Of a stretch of DNA of 64,000 nucleotides, positions 46,201 to 54,059 are shown piece by piece. Within the stretch, counting starts at the first letter, position 1; the number at the start of each line of letters is the position of its first letter. The DNA lies in assembly GCF_900102085.1 (NCBI RefSeq), contig NZ_FMVM01000015.1:1-64000 (forward strand), written 5' to 3'. The position numbers and the translations under genes are program-made. The DNA is from Paenibacillus polysaccharolyticus (lineage in GTDB: Bacteria > Bacillota > Bacilli > Paenibacillales > Paenibacillaceae). The notes below the pieces were generated by a model, which was not told the origin of the DNA, ran no database searches, and saw only the letters and a list, made by a program, of their open reading frames with translations.

Positions 46201-46365
46201 TGGCCTAAACCGAATCCGTTAAAGCCTGGAGGCATTGGTTTAACCAATACCCATCGGCGCTTGAATCAGCTCTATGGACAAGGGTTAAAGATCGTCAGCT
46301 CCCCTGGGCAAGGGACGAAGGTTTCCTTTTTTATCCCTGACCAGACCGATATGGATTCGTTATAA
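43207..46365 (+). CDS. Second hybrid sensor kinase, paralogue of the one at 21.5-24.7 kb
   Basis: About 1052 aa from TTG 43207 (GGAG 11 nt upstream); ATG 43228 (MKPITNIK) aligns best with the paralogue's start, so the N-terminus is uncertain by seven residues. Domain order is the same: jelly-roll sensor (LDGEWGFTPHALI, PGDWRKAL), seven helices, HisKA (NTAHELRTPLHGIINIAES), HATPase (GIGLGLSISKQL), REC (AVDDDPVNLRVL, LLIADVMMPHMSG), LytS-type kinase (QAQIQPHFLFNTLNSIM) and a second HATPase (GGIGLTNTHRRLNQLYG). It presumably signals to the divergent BTAD regulator. Confidence 0.87.
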   Translation: MSKLKSAMKPITNIKIPRYVVLSLVFLTILLSFRWIWSASFAIPDHPEPVRGVLDLRGWDFADTSPISLDGEWGFTPHALISGGEDKHTNSDMGSDKPSTWVQVPGDWRKALQPPSASSFGYGTYQLRILLDPSVKEISLWAQKIQTSSIIEINGTVVAQFGQPASNAESYQPERTAFVTSYALDKTSELTLLVQTANFDDPFSGGITRSLYLGSPEAIGSERGLSIDLQKITFAILLLHSLYAFVMFLFIRKQRALLTFSLLILATALTVVSDHDGLLLNWLPLNFTWMVKAKAISYASFALFLLMLARSFANPNHGRKLFLAYAGIVGGYLLFLLIAPVTLVYQALHTQIPDFLYLFAIGWSVLLFFKMAAAKQSDASFLLFAAMSSMSSVLWGIVNSHNEITNVYYPIDVIAAIFGFAAYWFRKYFRNATEIEKLYEQLKVEDQQKDQFLVNTAHELRTPLHGIINIAESIAVREQRQSGGQHTEDMKLLVNIGRQMSQLIDDLLDVIRLREKRIILQKKPLSLASVISGVIGMFRFMAEGKRVQIIVDTPDGLPLVQADERRLVQILYNLLHNALKFTDEGTITVSVRADKDSVIMQVSDTGTGISEELQERIFEAYEQGTAQARLSGGIGLGLSISKQLTELHGGELTVQSVLGQGSTFQVSLPRKDTPALTEQTDQTEHSRWGVQHLSEVAVSLDEEQHPVNPVIPGKTTARILAVDDDPVNLRVLISMLSNEPYDIQPATSALEALELLNTQSWDLLIADVMMPHMSGYELTESVRKRYSVSELPILLLTARNEPADIYAGFMAGATDYVTKPVDAVELRHRIGSLIVLKQSIDERLRMEAAYLQAQIQPHFLFNTLNSIMMLSEIDTDRMQRLGDAFIEYLQTSFHFVNSEKMVEITHEIDLSKAYLYIEKERFAERLNVVWDIPEDIDVILPPLTIQPLIENAVRHGVLSQVDGGTVWIRIVAQTTGTLIEIEDNGSGMHPEQIERALAWPKPNPLKPGGIGLTNTHRRLNQLYGQGLKIVSSPGQGTKVSFFIPDQTDMDSL

Positions 46366-46391
46366 GTTCATTTTAGGGAAAACCAAACCAC

Positions 46392-46431
46392 AAAAAGCTG
46401 AGCCTGGACTTGATCCGGACTCAGCTTTTTT
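46392..46431. terminator. Bidirectional terminator between kinase and mqo
   Basis: AAAAAGCTGAG / CTCAGCTTTTTT stem flanked by A and T runs, serving both converging genes. Confidence 0.85.
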
Positions 46432-46466
46432 GATTCATTTCCTGGCTTCATGAAGCACTTTATCCA

Positions 46467-47972
46467 TTACACATGCAATGCTTGCTTCTCATCCGACAAT
46501 CCCAGCGATTTCGCCGTAGACAGATTCACCTCACGTAATAGATCGAGGTTCTCTGCAAGCGAGATGCCGTAAGACGGGATCATCTCTTTGATCTTTGGTT
46601 CCCATGCCTTGATATTCTGCGGGAAACAACGTTCCAGAATCTCCAGCATGACTTGAACCGCCGTCGAAGCACCCGGCGATGCGCCTAGTAATGCCGCAAT
46701 GGAGCCATCTGCCGCAGTTACAACTTCGGTTCCAAATTGCAGTGTGCCTTTGCCGCCCTGAACGGTGTCCTTGATCACCTGCACACGCTGACCTGCCAGC
46801 ACCATATCCCAGTCCTCACTCTTCGCACTCGGCACGAAATCACGCAGTTCCTTCATGCGTTGTTCCTTCGTTAACATGAGCTGTTGAATGAGATATTTGG
46901 TGAGTGAGAGTTCCTTCACACCCGCCGCAAGCATTGTTAAGAGGTTATGCAACTTCACCGAAGCAATGAGGTCTGCATTCGATCCGGTCTTCAAGAACTT
47001 CGGTGAGAAACCGGCGAATGGACCAAACAGCAGTGACTTCTGGTTGTCGATGTAACGTGTATCCAGATGCGGTACGGACATCGGTGGAGCACCTACGGAA
47101 GCTTTGCCATATACTTTGGCATGATGTTGTTCCACGACTTCCGGATTTTTGCACACCATGAAGATCCCGCTTACCGGGAAGCCACCGATATGTTTACCTT
47201 CCGGAATACCGGACTTCTGGAGCAGGTGCAGACTTCCGCCGCCGGCGCCAATGAAGACAAATTTCGCCCGATGACGTTCAACAGCTCCACTCGTCAGATT
47301 TTTCACGGTCAATTCCCATGACTTATCGCTTTTGCGTTTAATGCTCTTCACGCTATGTTTATAGTGGACTTCCACCTTTTGTTCCTGTAGATGTTTCAGT
47401 AGCATACGCGTTAAAGCACCAAAGTTAACGTCCGTACCGGAGTCAATCTTGGTCGCCGCTACCGGCTCGCTACTTGTGCGGTCTTTCATCATTAGCGGCA
47501 TCCACTTCGCCAGCTCTTCCCGGTTGTCCGAGAAATCCATGCCTGCGAACAGCGGATGGTTTGACAAGGTGTCGTACCGTCTTTTCAGAAACTGCACATT
47601 ACTCTCGCCATGTACGTAACTGAGGTGAGGAATCGGCATAATGAAGTCCCTCGGATTCCGAATCAGACGACTGTTCACCAGATAGGACCAAAATTGCTTG
47701 GAAACCTGAAATTGCTCGTTCACCTTAATGGCTTTGCTAATATCTACGGTTTTGTCTGGTCGTTCAACAGTATAGTTAAGTTCGCACAGCGCAGCATGCC
47801 CGGTTCCAGCATTATTCCACTCATTCGAGCTTTCTTCTCCTGCCGTGGCAAGCTTCTCAAAAACCTTAATATTCCAGTCTGGTGCCAATTCTTTAAGCAA
47901 AGTTCCCAAAGTTGCACTCATAATTCCGGCACCGATCAAGATTACATCTGTACTCGTTTGTCCCTGGCTCAT
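46467..47972 (-). CDS. mqo: Malate:quinone oxidoreductase
   Basis: 501 aa, standard length. FAD-binding GxGxxS-type loop LIGAGIMSATLG near 12-23, then FEKLATAGEESSNEWNNAGTGHAALCELNYT, a signature of Mqo, and the C-terminal FAD segment AALLGASPGASTAVQVMLEILERCFP. It is a membrane-associated flavoenzyme oxidising malate to oxaloacetate and passing electrons to menaquinone, replacing or supplementing malate dehydrogenase in the TCA cycle. Monocistronic. Confidence 0.95.
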   Translation of the reverse strand: MSQGQTSTDVILIGAGIMSATLGTLLKELAPDWNIKVFEKLATAGEESSNEWNNAGTGHAALCELNYTVERPDKTVDISKAIKVNEQFQVSKQFWSYLVNSRLIRNPRDFIMPIPHLSYVHGESNVQFLKRRYDTLSNHPLFAGMDFSDNREELAKWMPLMMKDRTSSEPVAATKIDSGTDVNFGALTRMLLKHLQEQKVEVHYKHSVKSIKRKSDKSWELTVKNLTSGAVERHRAKFVFIGAGGGSLHLLQKSGIPEGKHIGGFPVSGIFMVCKNPEVVEQHHAKVYGKASVGAPPMSVPHLDTRYIDNQKSLLFGPFAGFSPKFLKTGSNADLIASVKLHNLLTMLAAGVKELSLTKYLIQQLMLTKEQRMKELRDFVPSAKSEDWDMVLAGQRVQVIKDTVQGGKGTLQFGTEVVTAADGSIAALLGASPGASTAVQVMLEILERCFPQNIKAWEPKIKEMIPSYGISLAENLDLLREVNLSTAKSLGLSDEKQALHV

Positions 47973-48377
47973 GTCTACCGTCCTTATATCCTATATTTGC
48001 CAAAAGGATGTAAGCGTTATCGATTTGGCATTGGCTGCAAGCCCACTCTTCGAGGGTTCACGCCTTGTCTGAATGAATATAACCTTGAACTAGTGTATCA
48101 ATAATATTGAGCAATTTAAATATGCAATTTCAAGATATTTGCTATTCCCTCAGTATACGCTAGTTTGCCGCGGTTCGTTAGCCCGGTTATAGGCCTGAAA
48201 GATTTATTTGTTCAAAGCAAAGAAGGAACTTTGCATTCGCTAGGCAAACGGCCTGTTTTTAAAACCTATGATTCGCTGTGAAAAAGAGTGCACAAAGAGC
48301 CGCATGCATCATAACCTTCGCATAACGGCTCTTATTATAGTAAGAAGTCAGTCCACACGCTCATACGCGCTATGTCT
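47973..48377. other. Intergenic region between mqo and the metal transporter
   Basis: About 400 bases with no gene. It holds the mqo promoter region (no clear boxes found) and one hairpin near the transporter end. Confidence 0.4.
48295..48333 (-). terminator. Hairpin downstream of the metal transporter operon
   Basis: 8-bp stem AAGAGCCG / CGGCTCTT with a long loop; weak T-tract (TTTGTG). Probable end of the operon. Confidence 0.5.
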
Positions 48378-49160
48378 TCAGAATATCGAAATCAGTTCCT
48401 TCGTATACGGGTGGCGTTCCTCGGCGAACAACGCATCCGCGCCAAATTGGTCTACGATCTGTCCGGATTGCATCACGATAATTCGCTGGCTCATTCGGTG
48501 CACCGCCGCCAGATCATGTGAGATGAACACATAGGACAGGCCGAGAGATATACGAAGGTCGGTGAGTAGCTGCAGAATCGCTCCCTGCGAAATAACATCC
48601 AGACTGGCCGTCGGTTCATCCAGCACAACCACATCCGGCTCAATGCCGATGGCTCGCGCAATCGTAACACGTTGCCGCTGACCACCACTCAGCTCGTGCG
48701 GGTAGCGGTTCGCCAGTTCACTCGGCAGTTCTACGGCCTCCAGTAGCTGACGGATGTAAGCTTCTTTCGATGTATAAGTGAAGTGTGTGAGCTTCGCATC
48801 CCGACCTAGTTGCTCATAGGGATCGATCAAGGATGCTCCAATGGTAAGTTTCGGATTTAGTGCAGCCGAAGGATTCTGGAAAACAATCTGAATCTTGCGA
48901 CGGTGCGGACGCAAACGGCGTCCATTCAGCCGGGCAATATCCTGCCCGCCAAGCTGGATCGAGCCATAATCTGCATCCTCAATGCGTAGCAGACAACGGG
49001 CTAGTGTGCTTTTGCCACAGCCGCTCTCTCCGACAAGACCCAGGCATTCGCCGCGATTCAGGGTGAACGATATAGCGTTGATGGCAGGGTGTTCCGCACC
49101 AGCATAGGTGCGGGTGAGCTGTTCCACGTGTAACACGACTTGGCTGGCTTGGCTTCTCAC
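48378..49160 (-). CDS. ABC transporter ATPase, CntF/NikE/OppF type
   Basis: 260 aa. Walker A GESGCGKSTL, signature LSGGQRQRVTIARA, Walker B VVVLDEPTASLDV and H-loop FISHDLA are intact. It is the last gene of a five-gene operon whose members overlap by 4 nt. It forms the ATPase pair with the protein encoded just upstream to drive import by the two permeases. The operon's Zur-like boxes point to a metal or metal-chelate cargo rather than peptides. Confidence 0.87.
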   Translation of the reverse strand: MRSQASQVVLHVEQLTRTYAGAEHPAINAISFTLNRGECLGLVGESGCGKSTLARCLLRIEDADYGSIQLGGQDIARLNGRRLRPHRRKIQIVFQNPSAALNPKLTIGASLIDPYEQLGRDAKLTHFTYTSKEAYIRQLLEAVELPSELANRYPHELSGGQRQRVTIARAIGIEPDVVVLDEPTASLDVISQGAILQLLTDLRISLGLSYVFISHDLAAVHRMSQRIIVMQSGQIVDQFGADALFAEERHPYTKELISIF

Positions 49161-49957
49161 TCCGCACCCACCTCCTTCAAACCAGACTTCAATTCATGAC
49201 TCAATACAGGAGCTGCTTCAATTAATTGGCGTGTATATTCATGCTGGGGATGATCCAGAATCCGGTGTTTGCCGCCTGATTCCACGATCTGCCCTTCTTT
49301 CATGACAGACAAGCGGTTCGCATATCGGCGCACATGCCGCCAATCATGCGTAATGAACAGGATCGCACAGCCCGTCTCGGCCTGCTTGCGTGCGAGTAGT
49401 TCCATTACGCGATGCGCGGACATGCTATCCAGCGCGGTCGTTGCTTCATCGGCAATAAGCAGACGTGGGGAGAGCATCAGCGATGTAGCGATGGATGCGC
49501 GCTGCAACTGACCCCCGCTGAGCTGAAACGGATAGCGGCGAAGCAGCTCGGGGCTGAGTCCGACAGACTCAAGCGCTTCTGCGGCACGCTTTTTACGGAT
49601 CGTAGCAGACTTCTCTCCGTGTACCTTCTGATATTCATCAAAGTGTCCGCCAATGCTGCGAAAAGGTGTGAATGCTCCCTGATAGTCTTGAAAAATATAC
49701 GAGATATCGCGTCCGCGCAATGCGCGTATCTCCTTCGGTTTCCGTTCGAGAAGGTTATTGCCTTCGAACAGGACACGTCCAGATGCGCGCAGGTTGGTCG
49801 GCAGCAGCTGTCCGATCGCCTGCGAGAGCAGGCTTTTGCCACTGCCGCTCTGTCCCACGAGCGCCATGAATTCCCCTTTGCGGACGGCAAGGGACACCTG
49901 GTCCACAATCGTCCGCTCTTGGCTGAAGATGCTCAGTTCCTCGATAGAGAGGATCAT
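49157..49957 (-). CDS. ABC transporter ATPase, CntD/NikD/OppD type
   Basis: 266 aa. Walker A GQSGSGKSLL (the Ser-Leu ending is typical of OppD/NikD), signature LSGGQLQRASIATSL, Walker B LLIADEATTALDSM and H-loop FITHDWRH are visible. The signature and Walker B vary slightly from consensus but keep the catalytic Glu. Overlaps both neighbours by 4 nt. Confidence 0.87.
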   Translation of the reverse strand: MILSIEELSIFSQERTIVDQVSLAVRKGEFMALVGQSGSGKSLLSQAIGQLLPTNLRASGRVLFEGNNLLERKPKEIRALRGRDISYIFQDYQGAFTPFRSIGGHFDEYQKVHGEKSATIRKKRAAEALESVGLSPELLRRYPFQLSGGQLQRASIATSLMLSPRLLIADEATTALDSMSAHRVMELLARKQAETGCAILFITHDWRHVRRYANRLSVMKEGQIVESGGKHRILDHPQHEYTRQLIEAAPVLSHELKSGLKEVGAE

Positions 49958-50808
49958 GACTGCACCTCCTTTTTCACATCAAACCGATCTCGCAAGTAGT
50001 CTCCCAGCATATTCGCCAGTAGCACAACGGAGACAATCGCGAGTCCCGGAAAGACCATTAGTTCAGGTCTGGACTGGAAATAAGGACGCGAGTCATTCAG
50101 CATCGCTCCCCATTCAGGTGTCGGCGGCTGTGCGCCGAGTCCGATGTAAGATAAGGATGAGATCAGCAGGATGATTTTGCCGAGATCCAGACTCGCCAGT
50201 ACCAGCACATGACCTGCAATATGCGGTAGCAGATGTTTGGTCATGATTCGTGCATCGGACAGACCGTTCGTTCGGGCTACACGGATGTAATCCTTTTGCG
50301 ACTCGGATAGGACAGTGCTTCGAACCAGACGTGCGTAACTCACCCATTTCACGATAACAATCGCCAGCACCAGATTGCCGATGCCTGCACCAAGCAGACC
50401 GCTCAGTACAATCGCCACGATGGTGTCCGGAAAAGCCAGAAAAGCATCTGCAATACGCATGAACAGCTTGTCGATCCAGCCGCGTTTGTACCCTGCGATT
50501 AGACCAAAAGGAATGCCGATAAGCAGTGCCGCACCGAGTGCAAGCAGGCTGTAACCCAGCGTCTGACCGCCGCCGAGAAGCAGACGTGTCAGTACATCAC
50601 GGCCTAAGTGGTCGGTACCAAGCGGATGAAGTGCACTCATTCCTTGCAACCTGCTGCGCAGGTCGGTGAGGGTATGATCATGTTTCAGATATAGAAAGGC
50701 ATACAGGGAGGCCACGATAACCAGCAATGCAAACAGCATGCCGATGATGGCCTGCCAGCTGTGCTTTTTTGTTTTGGTTGACTGCATGCACAGGGGCATC
50801 GTTTTCAT
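49954..50808 (-). CDS. ABC transporter permease, CntC/NikC/OppC type
   Basis: 284 aa with six membrane helices. The N-terminal OppC_N region includes LHPLGTDHLGRDVLTRLLLGG, diagnostic for this permease class; the coupling loop is YIRVARTNGLSDARIMTKHLLPH. It pairs with the permease encoded upstream. Confidence 0.87.
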   Translation of the reverse strand: MKTMPLCMQSTKTKKHSWQAIIGMLFALLVIVASLYAFLYLKHDHTLTDLRSRLQGMSALHPLGTDHLGRDVLTRLLLGGGQTLGYSLLALGAALLIGIPFGLIAGYKRGWIDKLFMRIADAFLAFPDTIVAIVLSGLLGAGIGNLVLAIVIVKWVSYARLVRSTVLSESQKDYIRVARTNGLSDARIMTKHLLPHIAGHVLVLASLDLGKIILLISSLSYIGLGAQPPTPEWGAMLNDSRPYFQSRPELMVFPGLAIVSVVLLANMLGDYLRDRFDVKKEVQS

Positions 50809-51752
50809 CGGTGGGCCTCCCTTTCCTTCAATTTCATCTCTGGATTTAAATAACGGTAAGACAGATCTACCGCCGTATTCACCAGGAACACGACAACCGC
50901 CATAATCAGGATGTATCCCTGAATCAATGGATAATCGCGCTGGCGAATGGCATCAACCACCAGCTTGCCGATGCCCGGATAAGCAAACAGCACTTCAATC
51001 ACCACAACGCCGCCAATCAGACTGCCCAGACTAACGCCAAATACGGTGATCACCGGGGGCAGACTGTGTCTGAACGCATGCAGGAAGAAGATACGCCCCT
51101 CCGAAAGCCCTCTGGCCCGGGCAGATCGCACAAATTCCTGGCTCAAAGAGTCCAGTAGGCTAGAACGTAAAAGACGTACATAAACGCTGGAGATAGCAAG
51201 TCCCAGCGTCAGTGATGGCAGAATAAGTGAAGTAAATCCGTCCCGTCCCATCGTCGGCAAACTGCCGAATTGCACGCCGAACAGGTCAATCAGGATGAGT
51301 CCCAGCCAGAAACTCGGAACCGCTGCGCCCAGAATCGACAGAATGCGGCTACCCTGGTCAATCCAGCTACCCCGATAGAGTGCCGACAGGGAGCCCAGCG
51401 GGATGGCCACGATTAGCATGACCAGCAGTGAGCCGATTGTCAGCTCGGCTGTGGCCGGAAGTGCGCGCATCAGTGTCTGCATCACCGGCTGGCCTGTTGA
51501 ATAGGACACACCAAAGTCCATCCGTACAAAATCCAGTAGCCATCGGCCAAACTGCACGGGAAGCGAGTCATTGAAGCCCATTTCCTCGCGCAGTGCTTCA
51601 ACTTGCTCCTTGCTCACCGATAATTCCTCAACATTCAGGATAGTCAGCACCGGATCGCCGGGAGCAAGTCGAATGAACAGGAAACTCACGAACATAATGA
51701 AGAGTAGAAATACAAATACCTCCAGAAACTTGCGAAGTAAAATTCGAAACAT
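50805..51752 (-). CDS. ABC transporter permease, CntB/NikB/OppB type
   Basis: 315 aa with six membrane helices. Starts with the class signature FLLFIMFVSFLFIRLAPGDP; the coupling loop is FVRSARARGLSEGRIFFLHAFRHSL. Overlaps the next gene by 4 nt and shares one base with the binding-protein gene. Confidence 0.87.
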   Translation of the reverse strand: MFRILLRKFLEVFVFLLFIMFVSFLFIRLAPGDPVLTILNVEELSVSKEQVEALREEMGFNDSLPVQFGRWLLDFVRMDFGVSYSTGQPVMQTLMRALPATAELTIGSLLVMLIVAIPLGSLSALYRGSWIDQGSRILSILGAAVPSFWLGLILIDLFGVQFGSLPTMGRDGFTSLILPSLTLGLAISSVYVRLLRSSLLDSLSQEFVRSARARGLSEGRIFFLHAFRHSLPPVITVFGVSLGSLIGGVVVIEVLFAYPGIGKLVVDAIRQRDYPLIQGYILIMAVVVFLVNTAVDLSYRYLNPEMKLKEREAHR

Positions 51753-53323
51753 TACATCACATCCAGCTTGTTTGTGATCATGTAATATTCACTGCGTGTG
51801 GTGACCCAGTTTTTCACCTTTTTGCCGTTGTAGGCCACAATCGTTGCAGGATGCAGTACAAAGGAGTTCAGCACGTTATCATGTACGTAATTCGCTGCTT
51901 TCTCTGCCAGCTCCGCGCGTTTCTTCGGTTCAACGGTAAGATTCAGTTCGTCAATGATCTTGGTCAATGCAGGATCTTCCGATCCGCTGAAGTTCAGTGC
52001 ACCCTTCGGATGGTATGTCGCATTCAGATAATAACCCGCATCCCCGCGTGGAGCGGTCAGATTACTGTATGTAGCGATGTCCCAGTCCCGGTTGGAAGCC
52101 ATGTATTCTTCCGGTGCATCAATCTGACGAATCTGTACATCGATTCCGATCTTTTTCGCATCCGACTGGAACACTTGTGCAATGAGCGGCAGATCAGCGC
52201 GTGACGAATAGGTGAGTAATGTCAGCTTCAATGGTTTGCCGTCTTTGGTCATTACGCCGTTTTGCTGGGTGTAGCCAGCTTCGCCAAGATATTTTACGGC
52301 CACATCCGGGCCGGTCTCGGTTGTTGCATGTGTATATTTAGGTGCAAATGGCAGTGATGGCAGGAACGGGCCAATGGCAGGTTCGCCGTAGCCAAGCAGG
52401 ATCGTATCAACAATGCCTTTACGGTCAATCAACGCATCCAGTGCTCGGCGGACATTCACATCCTTGATGCTCTCCCGCTGCATATTCATCGTCAACTGGT
52501 GCACACGGAACGTGGATGTGGATTCAACTTTCAACCCGTCGATGGCTTTGAGAGATTCCAGACTTTCCACTTCCGGGCGGTAAACGACGTCTACTTGACC
52601 GGACTTCAGTGCAAGTGAACGGGCGTTAGCATCTTCATTAAACGAAAATGTTACGGAATCCAGCGGCGAAGCCCCGTTCCAATATCCGTCATATCTGCTC
52701 AGCTCCAGCTTGCTGCCTGCCGTGAAAGAAGTCAGCTTGAACGGGCCTGTACCGACAGGCTTGTTCACAATATCCGGCTCACTAACGTCAATAATCGCCG
52801 TGTTCGGATTTACCAGCTCGGATGCAAATTCCGGGAACGGCTGGGTCGTTGTGATCTCCAGTTTGTTCCCCTCGGCTGTGATCGTATCCACCTTCAATGT
52901 ATTTTGGATGGCTACGTTCTCCTTCAACGCCCGCTCCAGAGATGCTTTAACCGCTTCGCCTGTCATTGGTTTGCCGTTCTGGAACGTCACATTCTCGCGC
53001 AAGTTAATCGTCCAGTGCTGACCGTCTTTACTCTCCCAGCTCTCGGCAAGCCACGGCGCAACGGTCAGATTGTCCTCATCCAGACGCAAGAGCGTTTCCG
53101 TAATGCCCGCACGTAGCGGCACATAACTGGAATCCACATGCGGATCAAGTGAACTGGTGGAGAAGTTATATAGGAAGTGAACGTTCTTATTCCCTTGGGT
53201 ATTGGTATCGCCTTGCGCCGCCGGGCTAGATGTTGATGCTCCGCAAGCGGTAAGTAAGACTGCCGCACTCAGGACCAAGGAGATTAGCGCCAGCAAAGGC
53301 TTCTTTTTCGTAAACAAGGTCAT
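51752..53323 (-). CDS. Nickel/metallophore-binding lipoprotein, CntA/NikA-like
   Basis: 523 aa SBP_bac_5 protein. Lipoprotein signal with lipobox LTAC near residue 27. Family blocks are DEDNLTVAPWLAESWESKDGQHWTINLRENVTFQNG and DVNVRRALDALIDRKGIV. Length and sequence fit NikA/CntA proteins, which bind nickel or opine metallophore complexes (staphylopine type), better than peptide binders. Two Zur-like boxes sit on its promoter. No opine synthase genes (cntKLM) are present in the window, so the ligand might be made elsewhere or by other bacteria. Confidence 0.82.
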   Translation of the reverse strand: MTLFTKKKPLLALISLVLSAAVLLTACGASTSSPAAQGDTNTQGNKNVHFLYNFSTSSLDPHVDSSYVPLRAGITETLLRLDEDNLTVAPWLAESWESKDGQHWTINLRENVTFQNGKPMTGEAVKASLERALKENVAIQNTLKVDTITAEGNKLEITTTQPFPEFASELVNPNTAIIDVSEPDIVNKPVGTGPFKLTSFTAGSKLELSRYDGYWNGASPLDSVTFSFNEDANARSLALKSGQVDVVYRPEVESLESLKAIDGLKVESTSTFRVHQLTMNMQRESIKDVNVRRALDALIDRKGIVDTILLGYGEPAIGPFLPSLPFAPKYTHATTETGPDVAVKYLGEAGYTQQNGVMTKDGKPLKLTLLTYSSRADLPLIAQVFQSDAKKIGIDVQIRQIDAPEEYMASNRDWDIATYSNLTAPRGDAGYYLNATYHPKGALNFSGSEDPALTKIIDELNLTVEPKKRAELAEKAANYVHDNVLNSFVLHPATIVAYNGKKVKNWVTTRSEYYMITNKLDVM

Positions 53324-53357
53324 GCCCCTCTCTCATTCTGTTTCATATGTTTTTTAA

Positions 53358-53372
53358 TCGTAATCATTATCA
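53358..53372. promoter_or_regulatory. Zur-like box 1
   Basis: TCGTAATCATTATCA, 13 of 15 matches to the Bacillus Zur consensus TCGTAATNATTACGA. Located downstream of the predicted start of transcription. Confidence 0.65.
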
Positions 53373-53389
53373 TCTAAACAATGAGTATT

Positions 53390-53418
53390 ATCTTATCGTA
53401 ATGATTACGTTTTGACAA
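53390..53418 (-). promoter_or_regulatory. Promoter of the metal transporter operon
   Basis: Minus strand TTGTCA (53418-53413), 17 nt, TAAGAT (53395-53390). The spacer is occupied almost wholly by Zur-like box 2. Confidence 0.7.
53396..53410. promoter_or_regulatory. Zur-like box 2 between -35 and -10
   Basis: TCGTAATGATTACGT, 14 of 15 matches to the Zur consensus. Fur (TGATAATNATTATCA) and PerR boxes fit less well. Binding here would block RNA polymerase, giving repression when zinc is plentiful. Confidence 0.75.
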
Positions 53419-53441
53419 GATATTTTTGGTTGATTGGACGC

Positions 53442-53473
53442 AAAAAAATCCGACTCTCAAACGAGAGCGGATT
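53442..53473 (-). terminator. Terminator of the small lipoprotein gene
   Basis: Minus-strand stem AATCCG-CTCTC / GAGAG-CGGATT followed by T7. Confidence 0.75.
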
Positions 53474-53660
53474 GGGTATGTTTTTTGTAACTGAGATGCG
53501 TATTGGCTTTCCTTAATGACTTTCCTATTGCTTAAAGCCATTTTTTTTATTTCCCCTCTTAAATTTAGCTAATTTTCGACAATTTTATACAAATTCTCTT
53601 GTAATAAATTGATTCTTTTGGGTCTTGTTCCTTTTTAAAGTATTTAATAACATATAGTTA

Positions 53661-53960
53661 CTATTTCGGATTTCTTATTACAGATATATCACCTTCATTT
53701 TTATCTGATTTATGAGTATAAGTAACAACATAATTTTTACCTTCTTCTATGACATTCCACAGATTTTCATCATCTAAATATAACTTGAAATTCTCAGAGT
53801 CTTCACTCTCGATATTTTTAACTTCAATCCAGTAAGTTGAATTAGAAGAAGACTTAGAAATGACAGAAACCAAAGCATCAGTTGTTGTTTTTGAAACACT
53901 ACATGAACTTAATATTACAATTAAAATTATAAAAATAATTAAATTTAACTTTTTATACAT
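53661..53960 (-). CDS. Small lipoprotein of unknown function
   Basis: 99 aa. Lipoprotein signal (LIIFIILIVILSSC) then a hydrophilic 80-residue domain ending NVIEEGKNYVVTYTHKSDKNEG, which could be a small OB-like or beta barrel fold. AAGGAGG precedes the ATG. Base composition is far more AT-rich than the operon to the left. Divergent from a secreted protein gene; a toxin/immunity or surface pair is conceivable but unproven. Confidence 0.65.
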   Translation of the reverse strand: MYKKLNLIIFIILIVILSSCSVSKTTTDALVSVISKSSSNSTYWIEVKNIESEDSENFKLYLDDENLWNVIEEGKNYVVTYTHKSDKNEGDISVIRNPK

Positions 53961-54059
53961 TTATATCCCTCCTTAAATAATATCTTACTACTTAGAGGAG
54001 GTGAAGAAAAGGGATTTAAATCGTTTATAAAAAATACTATTTTAGGAGGTACCTTCACT

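Larger units (their letters stand above)
53324..53660. other. Zinc-type regulatory region and terminator
   Basis: Holds the promoter and two Zur-like boxes of the metal transporter, the terminator of the small lipoprotein gene, and about 180 AT-rich bases with nothing recognised. Confidence 0.5.

Noticed and set aside
47610..48104. Plus-strand frame overlapping the start of mqo
   Set aside because: No SD and no protein-like features; mqo is unambiguous on the other strand.
51752..53323. Oligopeptide (OppA) assignment for the binding lipoprotein
   Set aside because: The double Zur-like box and closer similarity in length and motifs to NikA/CntA favour a metal or metallophore ligand.
54000..54040. 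Tiny frame after GAGGAGG upstream of the secreted protein
   Set aside because: The only start codon overlaps the SD itself; not a credible peptide.
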